Counted from the stretch's first letter, positions 15,574 through 25,080 are shown. The stretch: 64,000 nucleotides of DNA from Erysipelotrichaceae bacterium (GCA_019415435.1 DXZE01000001.1:42727-106726); one strand, 5' to 3'. Program-made: numbers and translations. Notes: generated by a model from the sequence alone, not told the origin.

Positions 15574-16390
15574 TTGAGCAGCCGGTATAAATACCCTTCG
15601 TATTCTTTGTACAGTTTAAAGAAGTACCGGATACATCCAGTTCATCTATCTTTGATTTTTCAGGAAGTGTTAACACGGTTAAAGGTGTATTGACTGCCTC
15701 TACTGCTTTCAGTTTTGTATTTTCTCTTAGATCAAGAGATTGTATCTGGGTATTGGATACATCCAGATAGCTCAACTTTGTATTCTGACTCAGATCCAGA
15801 GAAGAGATACCTGTATTACTGATAATCAAAGACTGCAGGTTATGAAAGTATGCAATGCCGGTTAAGTCTGTTACAGCCTCATCCTGAGGCATCGTAATAA
15901 TAATCACGGCATCAGTTTCATCTGAAGATAAAGAACCATCCCCGTTTGTGTCTATATTCTCTCTGATATATCTTTGAAATGTAGAATCAGGAAAACTGGC
16001 ATCATTGATAGCAGTCAATTCCGTATCAGAAGAGGCAGATGCCTGATTCTTTGATACTTCTTCTCTTCTTTTCATTTCTTCTTCTGAACGATGACGGTTC
16101 AGATATAAACCTGCTCCACTGACAATGACACCAACAGCTAATAATGCTTCAATGAAATGAAATACTTTCTTTCTCTTTTTATCATGTTTCTTCTGAAGCC
16201 TGACGACATGCATAGCCTGTGTTTCTGCAGGCATATCCCTGTCTACATGGATAACACCTGTATTTTCAAAGATGTCTCTGTCTGTATCATCCATCTTCTC
16301 CATTGCTTTGGTGAATTCTTCTTCACCAGGTGGATCATAATGGACTTGTTCTTCAGAATCATTTAGTTGTTTATTCTTCTCTTCTTCCAT
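15563..16390 (-). CDS. Membrane-anchored EF-hand/leucine-rich-repeat surface protein
   Basis: The 275-residue protein has an acidic cytoplasmic-type N-terminus (about 1-70), a basic patch KKHDKKRKK, one membrane helix (VFHFIEALLAVGVIVSGAGL, about 76-95) and an outer domain. The outer part starts with an EF-hand-like calcium loop DTNGDGSLSSDE preceded by FPDSTFQRYIREN, then short leucine-rich repeats (LTGIAYFHNLQSLIISNTGI, LDLSQNTKLSYLDVSNTQI, LDLRENTKLKAVEAVNT). This combination is common in gut Bacillota surface proteins, but a partner cannot be predicted. No strong ribosome site precedes ATG 16390. Its last codons carry the -35 of the tRNA promoter. Confidence 0.75.
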   Translation of the reverse strand: MEEEKNKQLNDSEEQVHYDPPGEEEFTKAMEKMDDTDRDIFENTGVIHVDRDMPAETQAMHVVRLQKKHDKKRKKVFHFIEALLAVGVIVSGAGLYLNRHRSEEEMKRREEVSKNQASASSDTELTAINDASFPDSTFQRYIRENIDTNGDGSLSSDETDAVIIITMPQDEAVTDLTGIAYFHNLQSLIISNTGISSLDLSQNTKLSYLDVSNTQIQSLDLRENTKLKAVEAVNTPLTVLTLPEKSKIDELDVSGTSLNCTKNTKGIYTGCSIAQ

Positions 16391-16410
16391 AATTCATTAG
16401 AGATTCTAAC

Positions 16411-16440
16411 AAAAACAGAGACTGTTTTACAGTCTCTGTT
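16411..16440 (-). terminator. Strong terminator after the SH3/3D wall protein gene
   Basis: On the minus strand AACAGAGACTG-TAAAA-CAGTCTCTGTT is a perfect 11-bp stem followed by TTTTTG. It begins right at the stop codon of the wall protein gene. Confidence 0.88.
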
Positions 16441-17483
16441 TACCATGTTACCGCAACATCAATCTGATTAGGATTGGATAATGCAAATGTACCTGTATCC
16501 ACCACAATGCCAGTTCCAAGACTGGTTTCCACTATAGAACCTAAGGGTCTTGTCGCAAAGTCAGCTGCGACCATGACATAGTTGCCTAACATCTTGACGC
16601 CATCTGCACGTACATAATATGGATCATTATTGCCTAGTGCACGCATATTGGCAATGCATCCGGACATATTCAGATTGTAATACGTCTCTCTTCCGCTAGG
16701 TCCCTGTATGGTTCCTGCCATTGGGTTTAATACGGCTCCATTATAAGCTGCAGCTACGGAAGTATTGGATACTGCTGTAGAAGATGTGTGCTGTACAGAC
16801 TGGACTGCAGCAGTACTTTGATAAGTGTTGGAAACAGTATTGTTTACAGTCTTTACTGGTGCAGTTATGGAAGCTGTATTTGTATCTGTAGAAGTATCCG
16901 ATGTATCTTCCACAGCTGGTGTACCATCTGTTTTTACAAGATAACTCTGATCTACGTAATATGTATTTCCGTTATCTTCAATTCTGACAAAGGCAAAGTT
17001 GTTTCTGCCTGTTACATGAACAGGATGATAGGCATTCCATACATCTACGGTTGTAGAGTCACTGTAAGGAAGCTTTTTGATATCTGTATCCAGATAGGTA
17101 TACATAAGTTCATCCGTATCATTGAAGATTTCTTCCTGTCTTTCGGTTAACTTCTTAACCGGAACATATCCTGCATTACCATTGGATGTCAGTATCTCTG
17201 CATCAGTTCCATCAATACTGATGATATGTACAAGTGATCCCTTCGGATCTGTTTCGACAATACCTGATACACTTGTTGTATTTTCCATGACATTTGTATC
17301 TTCCATCAGATACATTGTCTGTTTGCTTTCATCTGCAGTTCGGGCAAATATATTTCCACCTGAAGTATTGGAGAGAGTATTTGCCGTACTAGTTGTCCCG
17401 AATGCATTCAGCTGCTGTCCATTCAGTATTACTACAGCTGTTACAACAGGAACTAACTTTACCCATTTTCTAAGCTTCTTCAA
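16440..17483 (-). CDS. Secreted protein with SH3-like domains and C-terminal 3D/RlpA-like domain
   Basis: The 347-residue protein has a signal peptide (basic MKKLRKWVK, hydrophobic LVPVVTAVVIL, then LNAFG). Two SH3-like segments follow (about 55-100, with ETDPKGSLVHIISIDG and SNGNAGYVPVKKL; about 120-180, with WNAYHPVHVTGRNNFAFVRI), then a Ser/Thr/Ala/Val-rich linker and a C-terminal domain (about 255-347) with VMVAADFATRPLGSIVETSL and GIVVDTGTFA. This resembles the 3D/double-psi barrel domain of wall-acting proteins such as YocH. A role in peptidoglycan turnover is inferred. The start is a TTG at 17483, supported by AAGGAGAG; the nearby ATG is out of frame. Confidence 0.8.
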   Translation of the reverse strand: MKKLRKWVKLVPVVTAVVILNGQQLNAFGTTSTANTLSNTSGGNIFARTADESKQTMYLMEDTNVMENTTSVSGIVETDPKGSLVHIISIDGTDAEILTSNGNAGYVPVKKLTERQEEIFNDTDELMYTYLDTDIKKLPYSDSTTVDVWNAYHPVHVTGRNNFAFVRIEDNGNTYYVDQSYLVKTDGTPAVEDTSDTSTDTNTASITAPVKTVNNTVSNTYQSTAAVQSVQHTSSTAVSNTSVAAAYNGAVLNPMAGTIQGPSGRETYYNLNMSGCIANMRALGNNDPYYVRADGVKMLGNYVMVAADFATRPLGSIVETSLGTGIVVDTGTFALSNPNQIDVAVTW

Positions 17484-17525
17484 TGAACATCTCTCCTTCC
17501 TGATCTAAAAAACTATCTGTCTAGT

Positions 17526-17554
17526 ATCGTAACAGAAAATATCCTATTTGCCAA
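17526..17554 (-). promoter_or_regulatory. Promoter of the SH3/3D wall protein gene
   Basis: On the minus strand TTGGCA (17554-17549), 17 bp, TACGAT (17531-17526). The -35 lies inside the last codons of the 5-formyl-THF cyclo-ligase gene. Confidence 0.6.
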
Positions 17555-18089
17555 ATTTATCGTCAAAGTTCTCCGTAATGATAAAATCCAGTGTTACATC
17601 CCAGGGATCTGTTTCAATCTTTTCTACCTGCTGGCATGAATATCCAAGGCCAATTTTAGACATGCTGTCTAGAAGAATATGATCGTAATAGCCTTTGCCA
17701 TAACCCGTTCTGTTTAAGGAAGAATCAAAGGAAGATAATGGTACCAGCATGATATCTATATCAGTAAGATCAATCTCTTCTGTCTGCCATGGTTCCTGTA
17801 CGCCAAATACACCCGGTTTCAGATCATTCAGGGAATGAATGAAATAGAAATGCAGTCCATCCTTTTCTGTCTTTGGAACAGCCAATGGTATCTGCATGGT
17901 AAAGCAATGATGCACGATTTCATCAGTCATTACTTCATCACGCATGGAGATATAACAGCCAACTATATTTGCCTTATGCAGATAAGGAATTGTCTGTAAA
18001 AAGATTTGATGACTGTATTGAGACCTCTGTTGTCCGGTAAGCAGAGATCTTTGTTTTAATCCTGTTGTTCTTGCGTCATTCTTATTCAT
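17544..18089 (-). CDS. 5-formyltetrahydrofolate cyclo-ligase
   Basis: The protein (about 181 residues) converts 5-formyl-THF to 5,10-methenyl-THF with ATP. The family signatures are visible: the C-terminal LNRTGYGKGYYDH block (ATP/substrate binding, GxGxGYYD type), PLSSFDSSLN before it and IGLGYSCQQVE after it. The first ATG at 18089 is the likely start (a TTG two codons upstream is also open). The gene begins directly after the SUF operon terminator hairpin. No strong Shine-Dalgarno is visible, so it may rely on partial readthrough. Confidence 0.92.
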   Translation of the reverse strand: MNKNDARTTGLKQRSLLTGQQRSQYSHQIFLQTIPYLHKANIVGCYISMRDEVMTDEIVHHCFTMQIPLAVPKTEKDGLHFYFIHSLNDLKPGVFGVQEPWQTEEIDLTDIDIMLVPLSSFDSSLNRTGYGKGYYDHILLDSMSKIGLGYSCQQVEKIETDPWDVTLDFIITENFDDKFGK

Positions 18090-18093
18090 AATC

Positions 18094-18118
18094 AAAGAAA
18101 GGCTGTATTAACAGCCTT
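18094..18118 (-). terminator. Terminator-like hairpin after sufB
   Basis: On the minus strand AAGGCTGT-TAAT-ACAGCCTT is followed by TCTTTG, a weak T-tract. Partial readthrough into the cyclo-ligase gene is likely since that gene starts 4 bp later. Confidence 0.6.
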
Positions 18119-18122
18119 ATGT

Positions 18123-19547
18123 TTAACCAATAGAATTGGTCATATCAATTTTCAGCAGCTGGTTCAGTTCAACTGCATATTCCATTGGAAGCTCTCTTGT
18201 AAATGGCTCTAAGAAGCCCATGATAATCATTTCAGTAGCCTGCTGTTCAGTTAATCCTCTGCTCATCAGATAGAACAGTTCATCTTCTGAAATCTTGGAT
18301 ACCTTGGCTTCATGTTCAATGGTAGAAGTTGAAGAGTCATTGATATTTAACGGGATTGTATCAGATCTTGATTTTTCATCAAGTATCAATGTATCGCATT
18401 CAATCTTGGTCTTGGAATAGTCTGCATTCTTGGAGAATCTGATCCAGTCACGGAAGTTCGTAACGCCGCCATTACGGGATACAGACTTGGATACTATAGA
18501 AGAAGATGTATGTGGTGCAAGATGAATCATCTTGGCACCAGTATCCTGATACTGTCCCTTGGAACCAACGGCAATAGAGATGCATAAGCCATGCGCATAT
18601 TCACCACTTAATATGCATGCCGGATACTTCATGGAAATACGGGATCCGATATTACCATCAATCCATTCCATTGTGCCATGTGCTTCCACCTTGGCACGCT
18701 TTGTGACAAGGTTCAGAATGTTTCCAGACCAGTTCTGTACTGAGGAATATCTGCACTTGGCTCCTTTGCCTACAAATACTTCAACAACAGCCGCATGCAT
18801 GGAATCCTTGGAATATTGCGGTGCGGTGCATCCTTCTACATAGGAGCATTCTGCCCCATCATCCACAATGATGATAGAACGTTCAAACTGTCCCATGGAT
18901 TCAGAGTTAATACGGAAGTAAGACTGTAATGGCTTATCTACCTTGACACCCTTTGGTACATAGATGAAGGAACCACCAGACCATACTGCTGAATTCAAAG
19001 CAGCCAGCTTGTTATCAGATGGTGGAACAATTGTTGCAAAGTACTTGCGGAATAATTCCGGATATTCCTTTAATGCAGAGTCAATATCCAGGAAGATGAC
19101 ACCTTTGCTGGTTAATTCAGAAAGCATGTTATGATAGACAGCTTCTGATTCATACTGGGTTGTAACACCAGCCAGATACTTTCTTTCAGCTTCAGGAATA
19201 CCTAACTTTTCAAATGTATTTTTGACTTCCTCCGGTACATCATTCCATGATTTTTCAGCTTCTTTGGATACCTTCTTATAGTATGTAAAGTCCTGGAAAT
19301 CAATCTCAGAAAGATCCGGTCCCCACTTTGGCATAGGCATCTTTTCAAACTGATGGAATGCATTCACTCTGAATTCTGTCATCCATTCCGGTTCCTGCTT
19401 GAAACGGGATATTTCACGTACAATCTCTTCATTCAGACCTTTACCGGTATCCAGAATAGCCGTTACATTATCATCATGAAATCCATATTTATAATCATCC
19501 TGTGAGGAGATAACATCATTTGTTTCATTTACATTCTTTTCATTCAT
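18123..19547 (-). CDS. sufB: Fe-S cluster scaffold SufB
   Basis: SufB is the scaffold subunit of the SufBCD complex, on which Fe-S clusters are built with sulfur from SufS/SufU. The 474-residue length is standard. Recognisable blocks are [32 protein letters not shown] with candidate cluster-linked cysteines, the beta-helix [14 protein letters not shown], and the C-terminal [20 protein letters not shown], which carries the Glu/His pair used in cluster formation. It is last in the operon sufC-D-S-U-B and overlaps sufU by 4 bp. The order is the common Bacillota one. Confidence 0.96.
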   Translation of the reverse strand: MNEKNVNETNDVISSQDDYKYGFHDDNVTAILDTGKGLNEEIVREISRFKQEPEWMTEFRVNAFHQFEKMPMPKWGPDLSEIDFQDFTYYKKVSKEAEKSWNDVPEEVKNTFEKLGIPEAERKYLAGVTTQYESEAVYHNMLSELTSKGVIFLDIDSALKEYPELFRKYFATIVPPSDNKLAALNSAVWSGGSFIYVPKGVKVDKPLQSYFRINSESMGQFERSIIIVDDGAECSYVEGCTAPQYSKDSMHAAVVEVFVGKGAKCRYSSVQNWSGNILNLVTKRAKVEAHGTMEWIDGNIGSRISMKYPACILSGEYAHGLCISIAVGSKGQYQDTGAKMIHLAPHTSSSIVSKSVSRNGGVTNFRDWIRFSKNADYSKTKIECDTLILDEKSRSDTIPLNINDSSTSTIEHEAKVSKISEDELFYLMSRGLTEQQATEMIIMGFLEPFTRELPMEYAVELNQLLKIDMTNSIG

Positions 19548-19999
19548 TTTGTTTCCTCACTTTTCTGTATCATTTCTTCCATAGCCTTCCAGCCGATGGT
19601 TGCACACTTGATGCGGTTAGCCTGCTTATGAACATTCTTCATAGCTACAGCTTCTTCCAGAACATCCGGGTCATATTCCTTCTCATTAATCATATTGAAG
19701 TAATTCTCTATGATCTTCCTGGCTTCAGGAATTGTCTTGCCTTTTAAAAGATCAGTCATCATAGATGTAGAAGCTGTAGAGATCGTACAGGCAACACCAT
19801 CAAAACGGATGTCATCAATCTTTCCGTCCTTGATTTTTGACTGAACAGTAATGTCATCAATACAGGAATCTGATGCCATATGTACACTCTGATAATCTGA
19901 ATCATCTGTCAGACCATGATTATGCGGATACTGATAATGATCCATAATCAGTTCACGCAATACCTCAGGATCCTGCAGTAATGTTTTTTCATCTTCCAT
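19544..19999 (-). CDS. sufU: Zinc-dependent sulfurtransferase SufU
   Basis: SufU accepts persulfide sulfur from SufS by a zinc-ligand swap and passes it to SufBCD. The 151-residue protein has the SufU ligand set: C46 and D48 in SCIDD, C71 in GVACTIST and C132 in RIKCATIGW. The insert between the second and third ligand regions, typical of SufU rather than IscU, is present (about 85-118). It lies between sufS (12-bp gap) and sufB (4-bp overlap). Confidence 0.95.
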   Translation of the reverse strand: MEDEKTLLQDPEVLRELIMDHYQYPHNHGLTDDSDYQSVHMASDSCIDDITVQSKIKDGKIDDIRFDGVACTISTASTSMMTDLLKGKTIPEARKIIENYFNMINEKEYDPDVLEEAVAMKNVHKQANRIKCATIGWKAMEEMIQKSEETK

Positions 20000-20011
20000 A
20001 AAAATTTCTCC

Positions 20012-21232
20012 TCAGAAGAAAATACCAACAGCATTCTCAAGACTGATCTCCTTGGCAGCCTCAACAAAACGGTCTACTTCTTCTTTTGAATTATAGAAAT
20101 ATAAGGATGCACGAATACTCTGATCCGTACCGATAATCTCATGCAGAATCTTTGCACAGTGATTACCGCTTCTTACGGCAATATTCCTGGAGGCTAAGAA
20201 ACCTGCCGCATCCTGGGCAAAGACACCCTTTGCATTAAAGTCAACCGGGCCATAAGCATTGTCTGGATTCAGCACTTCGATGTTATCTAACTCCATCATC
20301 TTGTTAACAAAATAGGAACGAAGTTCTTTTTCATATTCATGGATATTATCCATACCAATGCTTTCAAGATACTTAACAGCAGCACCTGTACCGATTACAC
20401 CTTCAATATTCGGTGTACCTGCTTCAAATTTAACTGGTGCATCTTTCAGAATAACTTCACCATCTTTATTAAAGCGGGCATTCATATCGCCACCCATAAA
20501 GACCGGTTCCATCTGCTTTAATAAGTCATACTTGCCATAGAGAATTCCCACGCCGCCTGGACCGCACATCTTATGCGCACTGAAGCCCAGGAAATCAACA
20601 TCCATGTCTTTGACATCTGTCTTCATATGTGGAACAGACTGTGCTCCATCGACAATCATCAAAGCACCATGTTCATGGGCTATCTTAGTCATTTCCTTAA
20701 TTGGCTGAATAGATCCCAGAACATTGGTTGTCTCTGCTAACATGACAGCTTTGACACCATCATGCATTGCCTTCTTAAAGTCTTCAATATGAATATTGGC
20801 TTCCTTATCTGTAGGAATATATTCCACATGAATGCCATACTCTTTTTCCAGGCGGAATAAAGGCAGGATAACAGAAGCATGTTCTGCCATTGTTGTTAAG
20901 ACGGTATCACCCTTCTTTAAAAAGTTTTTTGCAAGGCCATAAGCAACCTGGTTTAAAGATTGAGAAACATTATGAGTATATACAATCTCATTAGGTTCAC
21001 AATTGATAAAATCCGCAATGATCTTTCTGGTACCATCATACAATCTGTCATTTTCAGCAGCAATTGTATAATCACCACGATGTACGTTGGATGTATGTTT
21101 TGTATAGAAATCAACGACGGCATCAACGACACATTGTGGCTTTAATGAAGTTGCGGCCGAATCAAAATAAATCAGTTCCGGGTTATTCTGAATCATAGGA
21201 AAGTCTTTTCTGATCTTATTGACATCTAGCAT
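20012..21232 (-). CDS. sufS: Group II cysteine desulfurase SufS
   Basis: SufS takes sulfur from cysteine to form a protein persulfide, leaving alanine. The 406-residue protein has the PLP lysine K221 in GFSAHKMCGPGG and the catalytic cysteine C359 in RSGNHCAKIL, which is the group II (SufS) pattern. The N-terminal YFDSAATSLKP and VDGAQSVPH blocks agree. It overlaps the end of sufD by 7 bp. The next gene, sufU, is its expected sulfur acceptor. Confidence 0.96.
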   Translation of the reverse strand: MLDVNKIRKDFPMIQNNPELIYFDSAATSLKPQCVVDAVVDFYTKHTSNVHRGDYTIAAENDRLYDGTRKIIADFINCEPNEIVYTHNVSQSLNQVAYGLAKNFLKKGDTVLTTMAEHASVILPLFRLEKEYGIHVEYIPTDKEANIHIEDFKKAMHDGVKAVMLAETTNVLGSIQPIKEMTKIAHEHGALMIVDGAQSVPHMKTDVKDMDVDFLGFSAHKMCGPGGVGILYGKYDLLKQMEPVFMGGDMNARFNKDGEVILKDAPVKFEAGTPNIEGVIGTGAAVKYLESIGMDNIHEYEKELRSYFVNKMMELDNIEVLNPDNAYGPVDFNAKGVFAQDAAGFLASRNIAVRSGNHCAKILHEIIGTDQSIRASLYFYNSKEEVDRFVEAAKEISLENAVGIFF

Positions 21233-22026
21233 AATTCTGCTATCTTCCTTTCCATTTCTTCCTTCAGCTTTGCCTTTAATTCATCATTATCAAGTGTTTC
21301 TGTGATTGGCAAGAGATAACCTGTAGAAATCAAAGAAGTGCATTGCTGGTCGGATAAACCACGGGACTGCATATAGTACAGCTGATCTTCATCTACACGT
21401 CCCATACTCATGGCATGAGATGCCTGAACATCATCTTCATCGATCAACAGTTCTGGTAATATTTCGGCATGCTGACCAGCTTCAAATGATAAGGCACGGG
21501 AAGTCTGATGAGATTCTGACTTATGTGCACCCTTGACAATCTTGCCTACGGCATCAATCAGAAGTCTGCCATTCTTTAAGACAACCGCATAGTTTTTGAT
21601 ATCACCATAGGTATGAGGCGCAAAGTTAACGACATTCATCTGATAATCCTTATGACAATCTACTAAGGAAGCAGATGATAATAAGGCTCTTGCGCCTGGT
21701 TCTCTAAGGGCGGCGTATGTATGACGCTTTGTATCAGCACCATTGCATTCACCATAGGCAACCGTTACATCTGCATTACCCATGACTTCATGACTTTCAT
21801 CAATGTCCATGGGTTCTTTGGAATTATTCCAGAACAAATAGGAGATATGTGAATCTTTCCCGGCAAAGGTTCTGATTCTGATGTGTCCTGCTCTTTTAAT
21901 CTGAATGAAGGCATCACATCTGCCGCTTCCTCTGAAGGTAAGATTCAGATCCCTGTCTGTATCTATTTCATATTCACTGTATCCTTCCTTGAGAAGGATA
22001 TCCATATCTACATGAATCGGATACAT
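21226..22026 (-). CDS. sufD: SufD, short form
   Basis: SufD pairs with SufB and two SufC subunits in the scaffold complex. The protein keeps the beta-helix core and the C-terminal block (DEDDVQASHAMSMGRVDEDQ, YYMQSRGLSDQQ), but is only 266 residues, against about 430 in B. subtilis. The N-terminal helical part is missing. Short SufD proteins occur in several anaerobic Bacillota. It starts 2 bp after the sufC stop, so it is tightly coupled. SufB is full length, so the complex can probably still form. Confidence 0.9.
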   Translation of the reverse strand: MYPIHVDMDILLKEGYSEYEIDTDRDLNLTFRGSGRCDAFIQIKRAGHIRIRTFAGKDSHISYLFWNNSKEPMDIDESHEVMGNADVTVAYGECNGADTKRHTYAALREPGARALLSSASLVDCHKDYQMNVVNFAPHTYGDIKNYAVVLKNGRLLIDAVGKIVKGAHKSESHQTSRALSFEAGQHAEILPELLIDEDDVQASHAMSMGRVDEDQLYYMQSRGLSDQQCTSLISTGYLLPITETLDNDELKAKLKEEMERKIAELC

Positions 22027-22028
22027 GG

Positions 22029-22880
22029 TTACTTTCCTGCTTTCTCACCTGCCACTGCGGCAGTTCTAACAGCACATGCACCAATCATGCTGGCAGGCTG
22101 ACTCTTGTTCTCTTTAGCTTCGGCAGCCGGTTCAACATGATACTCGCTGTAGATCCAGTCATAGCCTTCCCTGTCGATTCTCTCCGCAAGTTCAGCATCA
22201 CCTTCTACAACAATCTTTCCATTTACCAGTACATGCGTATACTCAGGCTTGATTAGCTGATAGAAACGTTCATAGTGAGAGACAACAATCATTGCCATAT
22301 GTGTTTCATCTCTGAGCTTGTTTAAAGCATCTGCGACAATATGCAGAGCATCTACATCCAGACCAGAGTCAATTTCATCTAACATTGCTAAAGACGGTTT
22401 GAGCATTTCCATCTGTACGATTTCATTTCTCTTCTTTTCACCACCAGAGAATCCTTCATTCAGGAAACGATGGGCAAGGTCTTCCTTCATCTGCAGATCA
22501 TCAATGGTTTTCTCCATTTCCTTGATGAACCTGAATAAAGAGATAGGCTGTTCTCTTCTGGCATTCATGGCAGCTCTTAAGAAGTCACTGTTTGTAACAC
22601 CAGGTACTTCCTGAGGATACTGCATAGCCAAAAATAATCCGGCAATGGATCTTTCATTAACAGGCATATCCAGCAGATTCTTGCCATCATATGTAATAGA
22701 ACCCTGTGTAACTTTATATTTCGGGTTACCCATGATTGCGGCTAACAGAGTGGACTTACCATTACCATTTGGTCCCATCAGGGCATGGGTCTCATTTTCA
22801 TTAACAGTAAGATTAATTCCGCGTAATATTTCTTTGTCTTCAACCTCTACATGCAGGTCTTTTATTTCAAGTGTCTTCAT
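22029..22880 (-). CDS. sufC: SufC, ABC-type ATPase of the SUF system, with C-terminal tail
   Basis: The start ATG at 22880 has GAGGGTGA in front; the longer frame to 22961 runs through the promoter. The protein is about 283 residues with Walker A GPNGNGKSTL, the ABC signature FSGGEKKRNE, Walker B LAMLDEIDSGLD and VSHYERF. SufC drives SufBCD with ATP. Typical SufC is about 250 residues; after the normal end near YSEYHVEP there is an Ala/Lys-rich tail of roughly 28 residues (from AAEAKENKSQPAS to the end) with one cysteine, which I cannot explain. Confidence 0.94.
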   Translation of the reverse strand: MKTLEIKDLHVEVEDKEILRGINLTVNENETHALMGPNGNGKSTLLAAIMGNPKYKVTQGSITYDGKNLLDMPVNERSIAGLFLAMQYPQEVPGVTNSDFLRAAMNARREQPISLFRFIKEMEKTIDDLQMKEDLAHRFLNEGFSGGEKKRNEIVQMEMLKPSLAMLDEIDSGLDVDALHIVADALNKLRDETHMAMIVVSHYERFYQLIKPEYTHVLVNGKIVVEGDAELAERIDREGYDWIYSEYHVEPAAEAKENKSQPASMIGACAVRTAAVAGEKAGK

Positions 22881-22904
22881 ATTTTCACCCTCATTCCGCG
22901 AGAA

Positions 22905-22933
22905 ATTATAGCATTTCTGTATGTTAATGTCTC
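22905..22933 (-). promoter_or_regulatory. Promoter of the SUF operon
   Basis: On the minus strand GAGACA (22933-22928), 17 bp, TATAAT (22910-22905). The transcript start would be about 18 nt before the sufC ATG. I see no IscR- or PerR-like palindrome. Confidence 0.65.
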
Positions 22934-23022
22934 GGATGACGATTTCACCTCTATCAGACACATCGACATATCCGTCAGTCTGTATAATACATGCACATCA
23001 CACAAAGTTCACGTTCATCAAA

Positions 23023-23051
23023 TTGATTTCAGATATTAAACATCCTATAAT
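23023..23051 (+). promoter_or_regulatory. Promoter of the PrsA-like gene pair
   Basis: TTGATT (23023-23028), 17 bp, TATAAT (23046-23051), with AGGAGG at the start codon 23083. Confidence 0.78.
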
Positions 23052-23082
23052 TATTAAGCGTTTTTTACATACAGGAGGCTTT

Positions 23083-24147
23083 ATGGGCAAATTCTTAAGA
23101 AAGAACTGGTTCGTAGTGCTGATCGCCGTTGTATTCATCGGCTTTGTCAGCTATTACATCTACGATACAAACAAAGGTAAGTTAAAAGGCAAACAAAGTA
23201 ATGGTGAAGATGTTGTATTTGAAGTAGATGGAAAAGATACAACTGCATCATCTTTCTATGATGAACTGTATAAGAGCAATGGTTCCAATGCCTTGACAAC
23301 ATTATTCAAGAAAGCAGTTGCGGATGCATCTGTAAAGACAACAAGTGATATCAAGGATACAGCCAAGAAACAGGCTGAATCCATCCGTTCCAATTATCAG
23401 TCACAGTATGGTGACAGCTATGAGACATATCTCAAGAGCAATCTGGAATCTACCGGATATACAGATCTTGAGGAATATCTGATTGAACAGCAGAAAATCA
23501 ATCAGGTTACAGCAGATTATGCCAAGAAGAATTTCAAGGATCTGCAGATTCGTCAGATTTCCTACATACTTGTAAAGTTTGAAAATTCCGACAGTCCTGC
23601 CGCTGAAGCTACAGATGATGAAAAGAGCAGGATGCAGGCAGTTGATGATGAACTGGCAAAGGGTACTGATTTTGCCAAGGTCGCAACCGATCATTCTGAA
23701 GATACTTCTACTGCTTCCAAGGGTGGAAATCTTGGTGTCATTGATAAGAATGCTTCTACATTGGATTCTACATTCCTGTCTACTGCCCTTTCCTTAAAGG
23801 AAGGTGAAGTATCTGACTGGGTAAGATCTGATCAGTTCGGTTACTTCAAGATCAAGTGCACAGCTGCTTCAGCAAAGACTCTGGAAAATAATTACGCAGA
23901 TTCTGATGAAGATCCATATGTATCCCTGATTGAAAACTATGATTCTACATTAGAGAATACAGCAATCTGGCAAAAGGCTGATGAACTTGGCATCAAGTTT
24001 GATGACAAGGATGTTGAAAAGAAGATCAAGAAGGCATTCAATCAGAATACTTCTGATAAAGCTAAAGCTACCGCTTCTCCAGAAGCTTCTGCTTCACCTG
24101 CAGCTACATCTGCACCAGCTCCAACGGCATCTGCCGCAGCTCAATAA
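23083..24147 (+). CDS. prsA: Membrane-anchored peptidyl-prolyl isomerase/foldase (PrsA-like)
   Basis: About 354 residues from ATG 23083 (AGGAGG just upstream). The layout is an uncleaved-looking N-terminal membrane helix (WFVVLIAVVFIGFVSYYIY), a foldase N-domain (about 45-155), a parvulin-type PPIC domain (about 160-290, starting RQISYILVKF, with GGNLGVIDK) and a low-complexity Ala/Ser/Pro/Thr tail. PrsA proteins help exported proteins fold outside the membrane. Classical PrsA is a lipoprotein, but no lipobox cysteine is present here, so anchoring is by the helix. It is co-transcribed with a second PrsA-like lipoprotein. Confidence 0.88.
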   Translation: MGKFLRKNWFVVLIAVVFIGFVSYYIYDTNKGKLKGKQSNGEDVVFEVDGKDTTASSFYDELYKSNGSNALTTLFKKAVADASVKTTSDIKDTAKKQAESIRSNYQSQYGDSYETYLKSNLESTGYTDLEEYLIEQQKINQVTADYAKKNFKDLQIRQISYILVKFENSDSPAAEATDDEKSRMQAVDDELAKGTDFAKVATDHSEDTSTASKGGNLGVIDKNASTLDSTFLSTALSLKEGEVSDWVRSDQFGYFKIKCTAASAKTLENNYADSDEDPYVSLIENYDSTLENTAIWQKADELGIKFDDKDVEKKIKKAFNQNTSDKAKATASPEASASPAATSAPAPTASAAAQ

Positions 24148-24161
24148 GGAGGTATGAAATA

Positions 24162-25073
24162 ATGAAACGTAATCATCTGATACTGGCATCCCTTCTGTTG
24201 ATCGCTCCGCTTGCCGGATGCTCTGATGCCCAGGCTAAGTTAAATGATTCAAAGACAGTATTGTTCTCAGTTGGCAAGGAAAGTGTTACCAAAGGTCAGT
24301 TATATTCTTTAATGAATGCAACGGTTGGTGCTTCTACTGCTATTGCGGATGCTAATAAAGCTATCTGTGCAAAGGAAATAAAAGTTACGGATGATATGAA
24401 GACAAGTTCCCAGAGCACATTGGATAACTACAAGACAATGTATGGTGACTCCTTTACAGAGTATCTGGATTCTGCAGGTATGAATGAAGAAGATTACATG
24501 AATGATCAGTTAATCCCTTCCCTGCAGGCAGAAAAGTTAACTTCCAAGTACATCGAGGAAAACTGGAAGAGTGTCAAGAAACTGTATAAGCCAGTCAAGG
24601 CAACCATCCTGGAATTCAGTTCTGATGATGATGCCAAGGCAGCGTTAAGTGAGCTGAATGATGGTTCTGCAAGTGCAACTGATGCGGCAGCCAATCACAA
24701 TTCTTCTTCATCCGGATCATCTGAGATCTATACCATTGAATCTTCTGATGTTGATTCCATGGTCAGAACTGTATTAACTTCCATGAAGCCGGATGATGGC
24801 TGGAAAGAAGTGCCGGCAAGCTCCGGTGGTAATTATTACCTTGTTCATGTAGATGACAATGATGCGGATAACTTCAAGGATGAAGCTACAGATACCCTTT
24901 CTTCCATAGATCAGGTATCCAAGGATTCCACAACATATTTCTTCAAGAAATATAACTTCCATGTTTATGATAAGACAATCTATGATGCATTAGCTTCTGA
25001 TTATCCGGATTATCTTGTACAGGATATGAATGCCAGTGCTTCTCCATCCGCAAGTGCTGATTCTTCCAATTAA
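24162..25073 (+). CDS. Foldase-like lipoprotein (SurA/PrsA N-domain type, no clear PPIC domain)
   Basis: The 303-residue protein has a signal peptide ending in the lipobox LAGC (cysteine at residue 20). The next region resembles the foldase N-domain of the preceding gene (SFTEYLDSAGMNEEDYMNDQ versus a similar stretch there), but the parvulin core motifs are not recognisable. A Ser-rich insert and a Ser/Ala/Pro tail are present. I infer it arose by duplication of the prsA-type gene and acts as a chaperone without isomerase activity. It starts 14 bp after the first gene and is followed by a terminator. Confidence 0.72.
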   Translation: MKRNHLILASLLLIAPLAGCSDAQAKLNDSKTVLFSVGKESVTKGQLYSLMNATVGASTAIADANKAICAKEIKVTDDMKTSSQSTLDNYKTMYGDSFTEYLDSAGMNEEDYMNDQLIPSLQAEKLTSKYIEENWKSVKKLYKPVKATILEFSSDDDAKAALSELNDGSASATDAAANHNSSSSGSSEIYTIESSDVDSMVRTVLTSMKPDDGWKEVPASSGGNYYLVHVDDNDADNFKDEATDTLSSIDQVSKDSTTYFFKKYNFHVYDKTIYDALASDYPDYLVQDMNASASPSASADSSN

Positions 25074-25080
25074 GTTATGA

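Noticed and set aside
22921..23082. Extension of the PrsA-like protein by 54 codons
   Set aside because: It would cover the promoter at 23023-23051; AGGAGG sits exactly at ATG 23083.
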